Shown here piece by piece: positions 8,856-17,853 of a stretch of 64,000 nt of DNA. Source of the stretch: Asticcacaulis taihuensis (GTDB lineage: Bacteria; Pseudomonadota; Alphaproteobacteria; Caulobacterales; Caulobacteraceae); the NCBI RefSeq assembly GCF_900100255.1, contig NZ_FMTS01000008.1, positions 62,001-126,000 on the forward strand, given 5' to 3'. The notes under the pieces are model-generated. The model worked only from the letters and a program-made list of their open reading frames with translations. It did not search any database and was not told the origin of the DNA. A program made the position numbers and the translations under genes. Position 1 is the first letter of the stretch. The number at the start of each line of letters is the position of its first letter.

Positions 8856-9890
8856 ATGTCGCTCATTATCAACAACGTCAACAAGACTTTCACCAACTTC
8901 CCGGCGCTTAAGGATGTGACCTTCGAGGCGAAATCGGGCGAGTTCATTGCCCTGCTCGGTCCCTCCGGCTCCGGCAAGACCACTCTTCTGCGCCTGCTGG
9001 CCGGTCTGGATACGCCCAGCAGCGGCGGCATCACCTTCGAGGGCGAGGACTACCTCCGGCTCAATCCACGTGATCGCCGCATTGGCATGGTCTTTCAGTC
9101 CTACGCCCTGTTCCGTCACATGACTGTGGCGCAGAACATCGCCTTTGGTCTCAACGTCCGTCCGGCGAAAGAGCGCCCGTCCAAGGCCGAAATCAAGGCC
9201 ACTGTGGAGCGCCTGCTCAAGCTGATTCAGATGGAGGACCTCGGCAAACGCTATCCGTCCCAGCTCTCAGGCGGCCAGCGTCAGCGCGTGGCCCTGGCGC
9301 GGGCTTTGGCCATCAATCCGCGCATCCTGCTGCTCGACGAGCCCTTCGGCGCGCTCGATGCCCTGGTGCGCAAGGACCTGCGCCGCTGGCTGAAACGCAT
9401 CCACCACGAGACCGGCGTCACCACCATATTCGTGACCCACGATCAGGAAGAAGCGCTCGATCTCGCCGACCGCGTCGTTGTGCTGAAAGCCGGCAGGGTC
9501 GAACAGATCGGCACGCCACTGGAAATATTCGATTCTCCCGCATCGGCCTTCGTCTTTGACTTCCTTGGTTCGGCCAATAAATTGCCGTGCCATGTGCAAG
9601 CCGGCAAGGCCATGTTCGACAGTTTCGAGGCCCCCATCGCCAACACGGCGGGCGGAGACGGGGATTATATCGCCCGTTTTCGCCCGTTCGAGACCGCGTT
9701 GAGCCCGGATGGGCCCGGCATTCCTGTGACTGTGAGCGCAATCCTTGCGGCAGGCAGCGCCTTACGCCTTGAACTGCGAGGCGCGGATGGCGCCCTGTTC
9801 GAAACCGAACAGCCGCGTAACCCCGCCTTGACCTACGCCCACGGTGACCGGTTGAGACTGCGGCCACAAAAGGTTTTCATATACCAATGA
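8856..9890 (+). CDS. cysA: Sulfate/thiosulfate ABC transporter ATPase CysA
   Basis: A 344-residue ATPase with all the ABC motifs: Walker A GPSGSGKTT near residue 36, Q-loop VFQSYALF, signature LSGGQRQRVALARAL, Walker B ILLLDEPFGALDALV and the H-loop VTHDQEEALDLADR. The last 110 residues form a TOBE-like regulatory domain. It powers sulfate import through CysT/CysW. ATG at 8856 has GGAGA 7 bases upstream and follows the cysW stop directly. It is the last gene of the operon; mobile-element debris begins immediately after it. Confidence 0.95.
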   Translation: MSLIINNVNKTFTNFPALKDVTFEAKSGEFIALLGPSGSGKTTLLRLLAGLDTPSSGGITFEGEDYLRLNPRDRRIGMVFQSYALFRHMTVAQNIAFGLNVRPAKERPSKAEIKATVERLLKLIQMEDLGKRYPSQLSGGQRQRVALARALAINPRILLLDEPFGALDALVRKDLRRWLKRIHHETGVTTIFVTHDQEEALDLADRVVVLKAGRVEQIGTPLEIFDSPASAFVFDFLGSANKLPCHVQAGKAMFDSFEAPIANTAGGDGDYIARFRPFETALSPDGPGIPVTVSAILAAGSALRLELRGADGALFETEQPRNPALTYAHGDRLRLRPQKVFIYQ

Positions 9891-9921
9891 TCCTCGTCCG
9901 GTGGGAGGTGGTTCACAAACG

Positions 9922-10090
9922 CTTAAGCGTGCCATGGGCACGCGCTCGCCCATGCTGTTGCCTATGGCGCCGAACGAGCACCGGTCTCTGGACTTCGTGT
10001 CTGATCAGCTCACTGAGGCGCCATTTGCGCATACTGTGTGTCGTGGATGATTGCTCGCGGGAAGTAGCAGGCGGCTCTGCGACAGTTCAG
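9922..10090 (+). mobile_element. IS3-family transposase OrfB fragment (frameshifted)
   Basis: Translation of 9922-10020 reads LKRAMGTRSPMLLPMAPNEH then RSLDFVSDQLTEA. After a frameshift near 10020 it continues RHLRILCVVDDCSRE to about 10065. This is the beginning of the DDE integrase core of IS3-family OrfB, including the first catalytic Asp in SLDFVSD and the second in VVDD. Everything before and after is missing, so it is a dead remnant inserted just behind cysA. A separate OrfA remnant at 10741-10936 lies on the other strand. Confidence 0.8.
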
Positions 10091-10198
10091 TCACCAAGTC
10101 ATTTTCCGAAATACGACATTTAGGGCCGAACGAGCTGCGGGTGAAAAAAGCTCCCGATCCAGGGTCTCTCCAAACAACTTGCGGCCGAAAAGGGATGA

Positions 10199-10285
10199 AA
10201 TGATCTCATATTCAATGACATCCTGGAGGCATTAGAGAACGGGCGCAGTCCGGTCGTCATCACGGAACTCAAGGACCATCTGCTT
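10199..10285 (+). pseudogene. Fragment resembling a superfamily 2 helicase core
   Basis: One frame reads NDLIFNDILEALENGRSPVV then ITELKDHLL over about 29 codons. This resembles the conserved stretch after the RecA-like core of a group of DEAD/DEAH helicases often carried by mobile elements. A stop codon lies just upstream in the frame and the similarity ends after 10285. It is a scrap with no function of its own and fits the mobile-DNA character of this interval. The match is from memory of the motif only. Confidence 0.4.
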
Positions 10286-10329
10286 CAAAAAATCTTCACC
10301 TGTTCCACCGCCACCCGGCACACGATCGT

Positions 10330-10629
10330 CTAGGACCGCATTTTCTCGGCTTTCCAAGCATCCACACAAGCAAATATTCCGAATAGAGCTGCGCACCCTG
10401 CGATAATATAAGCTTGTAAATTTCTGTCAATTTCGATGAAAAAATTTAGACTAGAGGCAGCGCAAGTTAGTACAGCGAATAAAGTTCGTGGAAATTTTAT
10501 AAGTCTGTAATTTTTGTAAAGCAGCCGCAACCCAATGGGTACATGATCATTCACTACGAATATTCTCATATTTAGTGGAATGATCCGATCGGCAAATATA
10601 ACAAAAATTACAGTTAAAAGTACGGTCAT
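10330..10629 (-). CDS. Small hydrophobic protein of unknown function
   Basis: A 99-residue frame with an ATG start and hydrophobic stretches near residues 2-17 and 72-90 (LQAYIIAGCAALFGIFACVD). Base composition is markedly AT-richer than the neighbouring genes, suggesting recent acquisition. It lies between two transposase remnants. The ribosome binding site is poor (ACAAGG directly before ATG). I do not recognise a family. It may be a cargo gene of the lost element or a chance frame. Confidence 0.4.
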   Translation of the reverse strand: MTVLLTVIFVIFADRIIPLNMRIFVVNDHVPIGLRLLYKNYRLIKFPRTLFAVLTCAASSLNFFIEIDRNLQAYIIAGCAALFGIFACVDAWKAEKMRS

Positions 10630-10740
10630 CCTTGTTTCATTACCCTAAACGTCGAAGAAACCGCCTGCCCTCCCATAAAGGCAATGCTGCCAGTGGAAAC
10701 TGCTGCAAAATGACAAAGAAATATTTATGATTAATTTAAA

Positions 10741-10936
10741 AAGGCTGATTTGTCCGAAATGCCAAGCTTACGGCAGACTCCGCAACCACCATGCCGTCAT
10801 CTGCTTGCTTTAAAATAAATGCGATCTGTGACTCGGTGAACTTTGATTTTTTCATGAAATTCTCCTCATCCCGCAAGCGGAATCTTAAATGGAAAATTCC
10901 AGTTTTAAATGGCCTCGATTTTCGGGGAGCAGGTCA
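10741..10936 (-). mobile_element. IS3-family end with OrfA fragment
   Basis: On the minus strand an ATG at 10855 opens MKKSKFTESQIAFILKQADD, the standard OrfA start of IS3-family elements, with GAGGAGAA as ribosome binding site. After about 27 codons the frame shifts and continues as VCRKLGISDKSAF, the rest of the helix-turn-helix, before the similarity ends near 10741. About 80 bases upstream of the start is TGACCTGCTCCCCG (10936 down to 10923), typical of the terminal inverted repeat of this IS group. So one true IS end survives, followed by a truncated gene. Confidence 0.8.
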
Positions 10937-11052
10937 AACCCAATAGTTCCCACCGCACGCCAGAATGATGCTTCGGTGCCTATTCTTATTGAGGCGTTTT
11001 TTGAAAACGCCGCCTCCAAGATTGTCACCTAAACCTGCCATAACATCGGCAA

Positions 11053-11406
11053 TTGCGGCGCATACCCTGCACCGATCGCTTGAAAGTCGCCCTTGATGCT
11101 CACAGGGCTGGTTTGGGCTATTTCCCGCTCGCGTCGAAGGCTATCCTGTCTTTGGATAACGGCAATCGCATGACGTACTTCTACATGGCCAAGGTCATGC
11201 GGGCCGAACGCATCAGATTAGGTCTTGAGGCTTATGACCTTCATGCTCTGCGATATCGCGGTGTTATGGAACTGGCATGGGCCGGATGCAGTGATGATGA
11301 GATCGCATCCTTCTCAGGACACGCCACGATGGCCATGATTCGGAAATACGCGGGTGAGGCCAGACAGATCATGCGGGCACGTCAGGCGCATGAAAAGCGC
11401 CGATAG
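11053..11406 (+). pseudogene. C-terminal fragment of a tyrosine recombinase (phage-type integrase)
   Basis: The last 100 residues or so of a site-specific recombinase. LHALRYRGVMELAWAGCSDD carries the H-x-x-R box. ASFSGHATMAMIRKYAGEAR carries the second His and the catalytic Tyr in RKYAGE. The N-terminal DNA-binding part and the first catalytic Arg are missing, and the start codon offered is not convincing, so this is a truncated gene. It ends 81 bases before the 3' end of tRNA-Phe, the usual position for an element integrated in a tRNA gene. Confidence 0.75.
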
Positions 11407-11487
11407 AACAGAACATGGCCAGAACCAGAAACTGCCAACCATACTGCCAACCTGCAAAACCACAACTCAGTTAAGTCATTGATTTTG

Positions 11488-11563
11488 TGGTGCCTGGAGC
11501 CGGAATCGAACCAGCGACACGCGGATTTTCAATCCGCTGCTCTACCAACTGAGCTATCCAGGC
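11488..11563 (-). tRNA. tRNA-Phe (GAA)
   Basis: A complete 76-base cloverleaf on the minus strand with encoded CCA. Acceptor GCCTGGA pairs with TCCAGGC, the D arm is AGCTCAGTTGGTAGAGC, and the anticodon stem CGGAT/ATCCG encloses TGAAAAT with anticodon GAA. The T arm carries GGTTCGATTCC. An integrase fragment faces its 3' end, so the gene is a probable former integration site. Confidence 0.96.
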
Positions 11564-11671
11564 CCTCAAAGCCGGCACCGGTATGTTCGCGGCGCCTGGG
11601 GCGGAGGCAGGTCTATAGGGGAGCTATATCCCCTTGTCCAGACGAAAAAGACAAGGATTTCCGAAAAACTG

Positions 11672-11908
11672 TCAGTCTTCCACATCATCCTCTGATGAGG
11701 TCGCCGAAGTCAGTCCGGCATCGCTGTCTTCCTCGCTGACAGATAGGCTGCCGCCTCCATCGATGACGTAATCTCCCTTCAGCCAGTGGACCAGGTCGAC
11801 ATCGGCGCAGCGCTTGGAACAGAACGGCGCGAAGCTTTTCGCGGCATTGGCCACGCCTTCCAGCGCCTCGCCGTAAGGCTTTTGACAGCGAGTGCATTTA
11901 CGGATCAT
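11672..11908 (-). CDS. yacG: DNA gyrase inhibitor YacG
   Basis: A 78-residue zinc protein. CTRCQKPY supplies the first C-x2-C pair and FCSKRCADVDLVHWL the second C-x3-C pair with the family's DL-x2-W motif. The tail is acidic. YacG binds the GyrB C-terminal domain and blocks DNA binding in the enterobacterial protein. The start overlaps the stop of the RNase E/G gene by 4 bases (ATGA), making it the last gene of the infA-maf-RNase-yacG run. Confidence 0.9.
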   Translation of the reverse strand: MIRKCTRCQKPYGEALEGVANAAKSFAPFCSKRCADVDLVHWLKGDYVIDGGGSLSVSEEDSDAGLTSATSSEDDVED

Positions 11909-12912
11909 ATGATAACAACCTCATGCTGGACTGCGGCTTCCAGACGGATGATCGCCGACAGCGGATCATGCGACGCTGCCAGCAGCGGACGGATAATATC
12001 TAGTACGGCCGCCGGCGCGCGCAAGGTCAGCAGCCGCCCTGGCGCTCCCCCGGCGCGCTTCACGGCTTCGCGCAGCAACAGGTGTGCCGCCCGGATGGGC
12101 GATCGAATCGTATCCATCAGCGGCGTGGCGCCCCACGGGCGGACAAATTCCAGCGTGCCGAACTTGCCGACCGGACCGAGGATAAGCTTGTCCGCCTCCG
12201 GGCCGAAACCCGCCCGCAGCAGACTATGCAAACGCCCGGCATCATGCCGCTTGCCGATCAGGTCGATGACGATCAATCCAGCCAATCCGGAAAGCCGCAG
12301 CCGTCGGCCGATATCGCTGACGGCGCGCTCATTGCAGGCTTTGGCGAAAGCCTTCGGCGTGGTGATGCCCTCCCCGCCCGCCGAATCGACATCACAGGCG
12401 ATCAGGGCGCGCGTGCGCTCAACGCTGAGATAACCGCCGCCCGGTAATGGTTCTGACGGATTGAGCGCAGCGTCTTCCGCCGCATCGAGAACATCAAAAT
12501 CAACGATTGATTCAACATGTTCACCCAGCTCGGCGGCGCGCGCCAGCAAGCGATCCTTTAGGGATTGAACCGGAGATATCCGGCGCGGCTCGCCGGTTGC
12601 AGGCCCGATCAAGCGTGCCCGCGCCAATTTCTCCACGCGTGATTCGGCAATGATCTCGACTTCCAGCGCCGTGCCTTCGGTCAACTTGGCAAAGACCTCC
12701 TGCGGCACATCAAGCACGGCCTCGCTCCCATCGGCCAGCGCCAAGAAGGCCAGGCCCCCGGCCTTGCTTTTCAGGCGGGCCACCGAGCGGACATTAACCA
12801 TAGTCAACGATTGATTGAATTCATAACCCTCGGCATAGAGATGCGGCAGGCCATTGATGCAGACCGCACCGCGCGCCAGCCCGAACCGGCTTTCATAATG
12901 CAGGGTAATCAC
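11905..12912 (-). CDS. Short ribonuclease E/G-family protein
   Basis: A 335-residue member of the RNase E/G family, much shorter than RNase E or RNase G, with only a reduced N-terminal part. The catalytic region LAGLIVIDLIGKRHD contains the metal-binding Asp, and EADKLILGPVGKFGTLEFVR corresponds to the second metal-binding stretch. The GTG start at 12912 overlaps the maf stop (GTGA). An upstream extension in the same frame lies inside maf and is not believable. This compact form between maf and yacG is a common alphaproteobacterial arrangement. It probably cleaves single-stranded RNA, but its targets are not evident. Confidence 0.85.
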   Translation of the reverse strand: MITLHYESRFGLARGAVCINGLPHLYAEGYEFNQSLTMVNVRSVARLKSKAGGLAFLALADGSEAVLDVPQEVFAKLTEGTALEVEIIAESRVEKLARARLIGPATGEPRRISPVQSLKDRLLARAAELGEHVESIVDFDVLDAAEDAALNPSEPLPGGGYLSVERTRALIACDVDSAGGEGITTPKAFAKACNERAVSDIGRRLRLSGLAGLIVIDLIGKRHDAGRLHSLLRAGFGPEADKLILGPVGKFGTLEFVRPWGATPLMDTIRSPIRAAHLLLREAVKRAGGAPGRLLTLRAPAAVLDIIRPLLAASHDPLSAIIRLEAAVQHEVVII

Positions 12913-13487
12913 GGCCTGTAGCCCGCGCCATCGAGCAGGCAGCGCGTCTCGTAAAGCGGCAATCCCATGACGCCGGTATAGCTGCCGACGAGTTGGGTCA
13001 CATAGCTGCCGGCGAGGCCCTGGATGGCGTAGCCACCGGCCTTGCCGATCCCCTCGCCGCACGCCAGATAGGCGGCAATATCGACGTCACTCAGTCGCTT
13101 GAAGGTCAGGCGGGTCTCGACCAGGCGAGACGCCAATTTACCGACCGGGCTGACTACGGCCACGCCGGTATAGACGCGGTGGCCTCGACCGGAGAGCAAT
13201 TTGAGGCAGGCCGCCACGTCGGCTTCGGTATCGGCCTTGTCGAGTACCCGGCGCCCAACACAGACGACCGTATCGGCCGCCAGAACATATCCGGGCGTTA
13301 CGGCCGCCACTGCCTGCGCCTTGGAGACAGCCAAACGCAGCGCCAGTTGCGCCGGGGTTTCATCTTTCAGTGGGGATTCGTCAAGATCAGCCGCCGCGAT
13401 ATGGTCAGGGACAATCCCGATCTGGGCCAGAAGATCGCGGCGGCGCGGGCTGGCGCTGGCCAAAATCAGGTTCGCGCGCTCAGCCAT
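12909..13487 (-). CDS. maf: Maf-like nucleoside triphosphate pyrophosphatase
   Basis: A 192-residue protein with the Maf signature LILASASPRRRDLLAQIGI at the N-terminus, AADTVVCVGRRVLDKA around residue 70, the SGRGHRVYTGVAV region and GKAGGYAIQGLAGSYV. These proteins hydrolyse nucleotides such as dTTP/UTP or modified NTPs to monophosphate and pyrophosphate and influence septum formation in some bacteria. It starts 12 bases after infA and overlaps the next gene by 4 bases, so it belongs to the infA operon. Confidence 0.92.
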   Translation of the reverse strand: MAERANLILASASPRRRDLLAQIGIVPDHIAAADLDESPLKDETPAQLALRLAVSKAQAVAAVTPGYVLAADTVVCVGRRVLDKADTEADVAACLKLLSGRGHRVYTGVAVVSPVGKLASRLVETRLTFKRLSDVDIAAYLACGEGIGKAGGYAIQGLAGSYVTQLVGSYTGVMGLPLYETRCLLDGAGYRP

Positions 13488-13499
13488 CAGGCGCTTAAC

Positions 13500-13721
13500 T
13501 TACTTGAAGCGGTAGGTAATACGACCCTTCGTCAGGTCATAGGGCGTCATTTCGACCAGGATACGGTCGCCGGCCAGCACGCGGATGCGGTTCTTGCGCA
13601 TCTTGCCGGCAGTGTGGGCGATAATTTCATGGCCGCTTTCTTCCAGCTTGACGCGGAAAGTGGCGTTCGGCAGCAGTTCAACGACCGTGCCCGGAAATTC
13701 CAACAGTTCTTCTTTTGCCAT
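13500..13721 (-). CDS. infA: Translation initiation factor IF-1
   Basis: A 73-residue S1/OB-fold protein beginning [20 protein letters not shown] and ending [13 protein letters not shown], the full classical length. The internal start at 13721 is right: it has GAGGGG about 5 bases upstream and matches the universal IF-1 N-terminus, whereas longer readings add unrelated residues. IF-1 occupies the ribosomal A site during initiation. It leads the run infA-maf-RNase E/G-yacG. Confidence 0.97.
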   Translation of the reverse strand: MAKEELLEFPGTVVELLPNATFRVKLEESGHEIIAHTAGKMRKNRIRVLAGDRILVEMTPYDLTKGRITYRFK

Positions 13722-13815
13722 ACGGCCCCTCTGGATGCGGACGGAATCCTCAACCGGACTCACATCGCTCAAAATATCAGATTGCGCCCTTTATACCCAA
13801 AGGCAGCCAGTGGAA

Positions 13816-13862
13816 AGCCCAAAAAGGAAAACGCGCCTTGCCGGGGGAAGCAAGGCGCGTTT
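13816..13862 (-). terminator. Rho-independent terminator of the outer-membrane protein gene
   Basis: A perfect 13-bp stem (13829-13841 with 13850-13862, GCAAGGCGCGTTT and its complement) with an 8-base loop, read on the minus strand and followed by TTCCTTTTT. It stands 27 bases after the stop of the outer-membrane protein gene and before infA. Confidence 0.85.
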
Positions 13863-13889
13863 GAAGTGAAGAGGTTCCGGAGGGGGGAA

Positions 13890-14408
13890 TTAGAACTTCT
13901 TCACGAGGCTGAGGGTGGCCGTATCGGCATTGCCCTTGTCACCGGTAAAATCCGAACGCGTATAGTCGGCGCGGACGGCATATTCAGGGTTGATGTGGTA
14001 CTGGCCGCCGATGCCGTAATCGAGCGCGGTACCCTGTTCCATCTTGCCGGCAGCGGCCGGCGCCTTAAGATCGGTGTCGGAGACACCGACGCGGCCGATC
14101 AGGTCGAAGCTCGGCGATACCGGCAGGTAGCCAACGCCATAGACAGCGGCCTTGTTGGTCAGCTTGTAATTGCCGCCAACACCATTGTCATCGTTGGTGC
14201 CGAAAGCGGCTTCGCCTTCAACGCCGAAATGGGGGGTGATCTTTGTGCCGACACGGGCATTGACGCTGCCCAGCTTGGAATCGGTGTTGTCATTGTCGGT
14301 CTGCTGATAGCCAAGCGAACCGTAGACATGGCCCACGTCCTGGGCGCTGGCAGCCGAACCGATAGCAAGGGTGGCCACGGCAGCCGTGGCGATAAGAAGG
14401 GTCTTCAT
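13890..14408 (-). CDS. Small outer-membrane beta-barrel protein
   Basis: A 172-residue precursor. The signal peptide MKTLLIATAAVATLAIGSAA ends at the cleavage site SAQ, and the rest is alternating beta strands of an OmpA/opacity-type 8-stranded barrel (HVYGSLGYQQTDND, FGVEGEAAFGTND, YAVRADYTRSDF) ending in VKKF with a terminal Phe. The start at 14408 has GGAGCAC 8 bases upstream. It is monocistronic with its own strong terminator. Function is probably structural; no specific ligand is indicated. Confidence 0.85.
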   Translation of the reverse strand: MKTLLIATAAVATLAIGSAASAQDVGHVYGSLGYQQTDNDNTDSKLGSVNARVGTKITPHFGVEGEAAFGTNDDNGVGGNYKLTNKAAVYGVGYLPVSPSFDLIGRVGVSDTDLKAPAAAGKMEQGTALDYGIGGQYHINPEYAVRADYTRSDFTGDKGNADTATLSLVKKF

Positions 14409-14709
14409 AGCATGTGCTCCATATTTGAACTGGTCACGCACCGGGGAGAATGCGGGCCGGACGATCTTCGCCATTTGGCATCATGTCGTCCGAGTTCAAT
14501 ATGGCGATGCCGGCGGGCCTTCGTGGGGCGATTGCAGGGTCTTTTTGAGGTCTTTGCGGCCAAATAAGACCTTATGGTCACCCTTCCGCCCCGATTAAGG
14601 CGAACCGTGTGATATGTGGCCGGTTTTAGCCCGATTCACGCCTCGTTGCTGAACGAAGATGAATGAAATAAATGTAATAAAATCATAAAGATAGGAAAAA
14701 TATGCCGAC
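14409..14709. other. Intergenic region upstream of the outer-membrane protein gene
   Basis: Holds the leader and presumed promoter of the outer-membrane protein gene on the minus strand. The part near 14640-14700 is very AT-rich and lies just after the UPF0262 stop. No RNA gene or convincing small frame was seen. Confidence 0.5.
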
Positions 14710-15168
14710 TCAGATTCGCACCAATGCATTGACGAGCGTAAACAGGCGTCGCGCCGTCTCATGATCGATGGCCACCTTGCCCTTGAGTCGCTCGGCCAGC
14801 AGTTCGGCGCCTTCATTATGGACACCGCGGCGGCCCATATCGATTGACTCGATCTGCGCCGGCGTGGCGTTCTTCAGGGCCTCGTAATAGCTTTCACAGA
14901 TGAGGCGGTAATCACGCAGCATCATCTTGAAAGGCGCCAGAGACAGCATAATCTTGCGGGCGAAGTCCGGCCCGGTGATATCGAAAACCAGCCGGTTGTC
15001 TTCCAGGGCCAGCCGCAGGTCGAACGGCCCCTGCCCTTCCGCCACACCTTCGGGCACGAAACTGTTCTTCTCGATCAGGTCGAACATGGCGACCTTGCGC
15101 TCGTGCTCCACCTGGTCCGAGGGCGCGCTTAAGGACGCTTCATCGATGTCGATCCGGGCGATACGCAT
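14710..15168 (-). CDS. UPF0262 family protein
   Basis: A 152-residue soluble protein matching the alphaproteobacterial UPF0262 family: MRIARIDIDEASL at the start, HERKVAMFDLIEKNSF, FDLRLALEDNRLVFDI, PFKMMLRDYRLICESYYEAL and a closing IDHETARRLFTLVNALVRI. The biochemical function is unknown. The start at 15168 has GAGAGG about 8 bases upstream; longer readings overlap unrelated sequence. It stands 80 bases behind the DUF2948 gene in the same direction and may be in one transcript with murA. Confidence 0.88.
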   Translation of the reverse strand: MRIARIDIDEASLSAPSDQVEHERKVAMFDLIEKNSFVPEGVAEGQGPFDLRLALEDNRLVFDITGPDFARKIMLSLAPFKMMLRDYRLICESYYEALKNATPAQIESIDMGRRGVHNEGAELLAERLKGKVAIDHETARRLFTLVNALVRI

Positions 15169-15248
15169 GGCAATAAACCTCTCACTTTCGGTCCCAAAGC
15201 AGGATGAGCATAACTGCGCCTGATTTGGCAAGGGCAAGTCCCAAAGGG

Positions 15249-15704
15249 TCAGAAATGCTCCGGCGTACTGCGGGCGCGGCGCGGGGCGGCGAGGTCGAGC
15301 AGGAGTACGTCGATGCATTCCGCCTCGATGCGGATGTCCCGGTGGCTCGCGCCGGCAAAACGCAGGATCAGGGCAACGGCAGGCGCTTCCAGGGGCTCGA
15401 CCGCAATATCGAGCAGGCTCAGCGGCAGGTTCGCCTGTTTGATATCCAGCCCGCGCATTTTGACCGCCGTCACGCCCGAAACCCGCAGGACGCTCGGCGC
15501 ACGCAAGGGAATGCCTTTTCCGGCCTCGTGGCAGAAGCGGTTCATGCGCAGGGTGAAGTGACGGCCGGCCGGATCATAGCTGAGGTCGCCGGCGCGCAGG
15601 GCGGCATCCTGCACCAGGGCCGAAATGGCCGGCAGGTCGTCGGCGTCCTGCGCCATCAGGCGCAAGGGCTTTGCCGGCGCTTTTCCTAGCCCGAAAAGCC
15701 CCAT
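15249..15704 (-). CDS. DUF2948 family protein
   Basis: A 151-residue protein with PLRLMAQDADDLPAISALVQ, LRMNRFCHE and VEPLEAPAVALILRFAG, characteristic of DUF2948. This family is found almost only in alphaproteobacteria and very often directly downstream of murA, as here, where its start follows the murA stop without a gap. No catalytic residues are known. The shared transcription suggests a link to cell-envelope growth, but this is only context. Confidence 0.85.
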   Translation of the reverse strand: MGLFGLGKAPAKPLRLMAQDADDLPAISALVQDAALRAGDLSYDPAGRHFTLRMNRFCHEAGKGIPLRAPSVLRVSGVTAVKMRGLDIKQANLPLSLLDIAVEPLEAPAVALILRFAGASHRDIRIEAECIDVLLLDLAAPRRARSTPEHF

Positions 15705-16997
<1,293 letters not shown>

Positions 16998-17087
16998 GAA
17001 CCGGCCTGTAACTCGAACCTTGGCGCCAAAGCGGCGAATACGCGGTTCTACATGACATTAAGCCTTGCGCAATACATGCTTGCGCTT

Positions 17088-17258
17088 TTAGGACTCGTTT
17101 TGCTTCCCTTTTTCGTTATCAGCGGCAGCCTGTTCGTCAGGGGTGGCGGCAGCGGCCTTACGGCGGCGCAGATTATCACGCAGGGCCGACTGAAGACGCG
17201 CAGCGCGCATCTCTGCCTGGGTCAGCTTGCGTTTCGGAATTTTGGGCATTTCAGACAT
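17088..17258 (-). CDS. Small basic conserved protein of unknown function
   Basis: A 56-residue highly charged protein, MSEMPKIPKRKLTQAEMRAA then RLQSALRDNLRRRKAAA with an acidic, Gln/Asn-rich end. Small proteins with this EALRANLRRRK-type helix are widespread in alphaproteobacteria near murA; no function is known. The ATG at 17258 is used; a second ATG three codons on is possible. Neither has a strong ribosome binding site. It lies 90 bases upstream of murA in the same direction. Confidence 0.6.
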   Translation of the reverse strand: MSEMPKIPKRKLTQAEMRAARLQSALRDNLRRRKAAAATPDEQAAADNEKGKQNES

Positions 17259-17361
17259 AAAAAAAGCCACTCGGTTTGGGACGAGAGGCTCAGGGCTTAA
17301 GAAATCCGGGGATTAATTGCAAGCGGGATGATTTTTCGACCCGGCCCGCGCATTTTTCGCT

Positions 17362-17389
17362 TTGTCTTTTCACAAACTTTGGCTATAGC
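17362..17389 (+). promoter_or_regulatory. Probable sigma70-type promoter of tRNA-Thr
   Basis: TTGTCT at 17362-17367 and TATAGC at 17384-17389 with a 16-base spacer, 32 bases before the tRNA. The position and boxes fit, but the spacer is short by one base. Confidence 0.4.
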
Positions 17390-17421
17390 CCCCGCCTCGG
17401 GTGACGTTCGCGTCCCCGTTC

Positions 17422-17496
<75 letters not shown>

Positions 17497-17499
17497 CGT

Positions 17500-17527
17500 T
17501 TCCCCGACCCTGAAAAGGGTTGGGGAA
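17500..17527 (+). terminator. Stem-loop behind tRNA-Thr
   Basis: TTCCCCGACCCT and AGGGTTGGGGAA form a 12-bp stem (one G-T pair) closed by GAAA, starting 3 bases after the tRNA 3' end. A T-tract is lacking, so it may be a processing or stability signal rather than a full terminator. It could also serve the small minus-strand gene that ends at 17560. Confidence 0.5.
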
Positions 17528-17559
17528 GCACCAACCCTCTCCTTACAAGTTTGCCTTCT

Positions 17560-17730
17560 CTAATTTTTCAGGCCGTTTATCGCCAGAAAGAGCTCGGAAT
17601 CAAAGCCGCACATATGGCGCAAGGTATCCGATGTATCAAGCTTGCGGCGAAACACCGCGTCGCTGACGTGTTGGCTCTTCCGGCCATCATCAAATGTGCG
17701 TTGGGTAAAATTGAAATCGATGCGGAACAT
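17560..17730 (-). CDS. Possible 56-residue protein
   Basis: A minus-strand frame beginning MFRIDFNFTQRTFDDGRKSQ and ending LFLAINGLKN. CAAGGAT lies 6-7 bases before the ATG at 17730, a good ribosome binding site. The frame fills most of an otherwise empty interval between tRNA-Thr and the holin-like gene. I do not recognise a family, and there is no signal peptide or membrane segment. It runs in the same direction as the phage-like genes upstream of it and may belong with them. Confidence 0.45.
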   Translation of the reverse strand: MFRIDFNFTQRTFDDGRKSQHVSDAVFRRKLDTSDTLRHMCGFDSELFLAINGLKN

Positions 17731-17853
17731 GAAGCTATCCTTGTAATGAATTGTTACGATAAATAGCTTTTCGTGAGTGATGACGCGATACCAGCCTAGG
17801 CTTAATCCCGCAAAAACGGTGTAAATAAACCGGACGACCGCGCCGTCACCGGC

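Noticed and set aside
9922-11563. Interpretation as an active genomic island
   Set aside because: The integrase and both transposase genes are truncated or frameshifted and no attachment-site pair could be found.
12993-14567. A 524-codon open frame on the plus strand
   Set aside because: It runs antisense through maf, infA, a terminator and the outer-membrane protein gene. Its length reflects high GC content and it has no family motifs.
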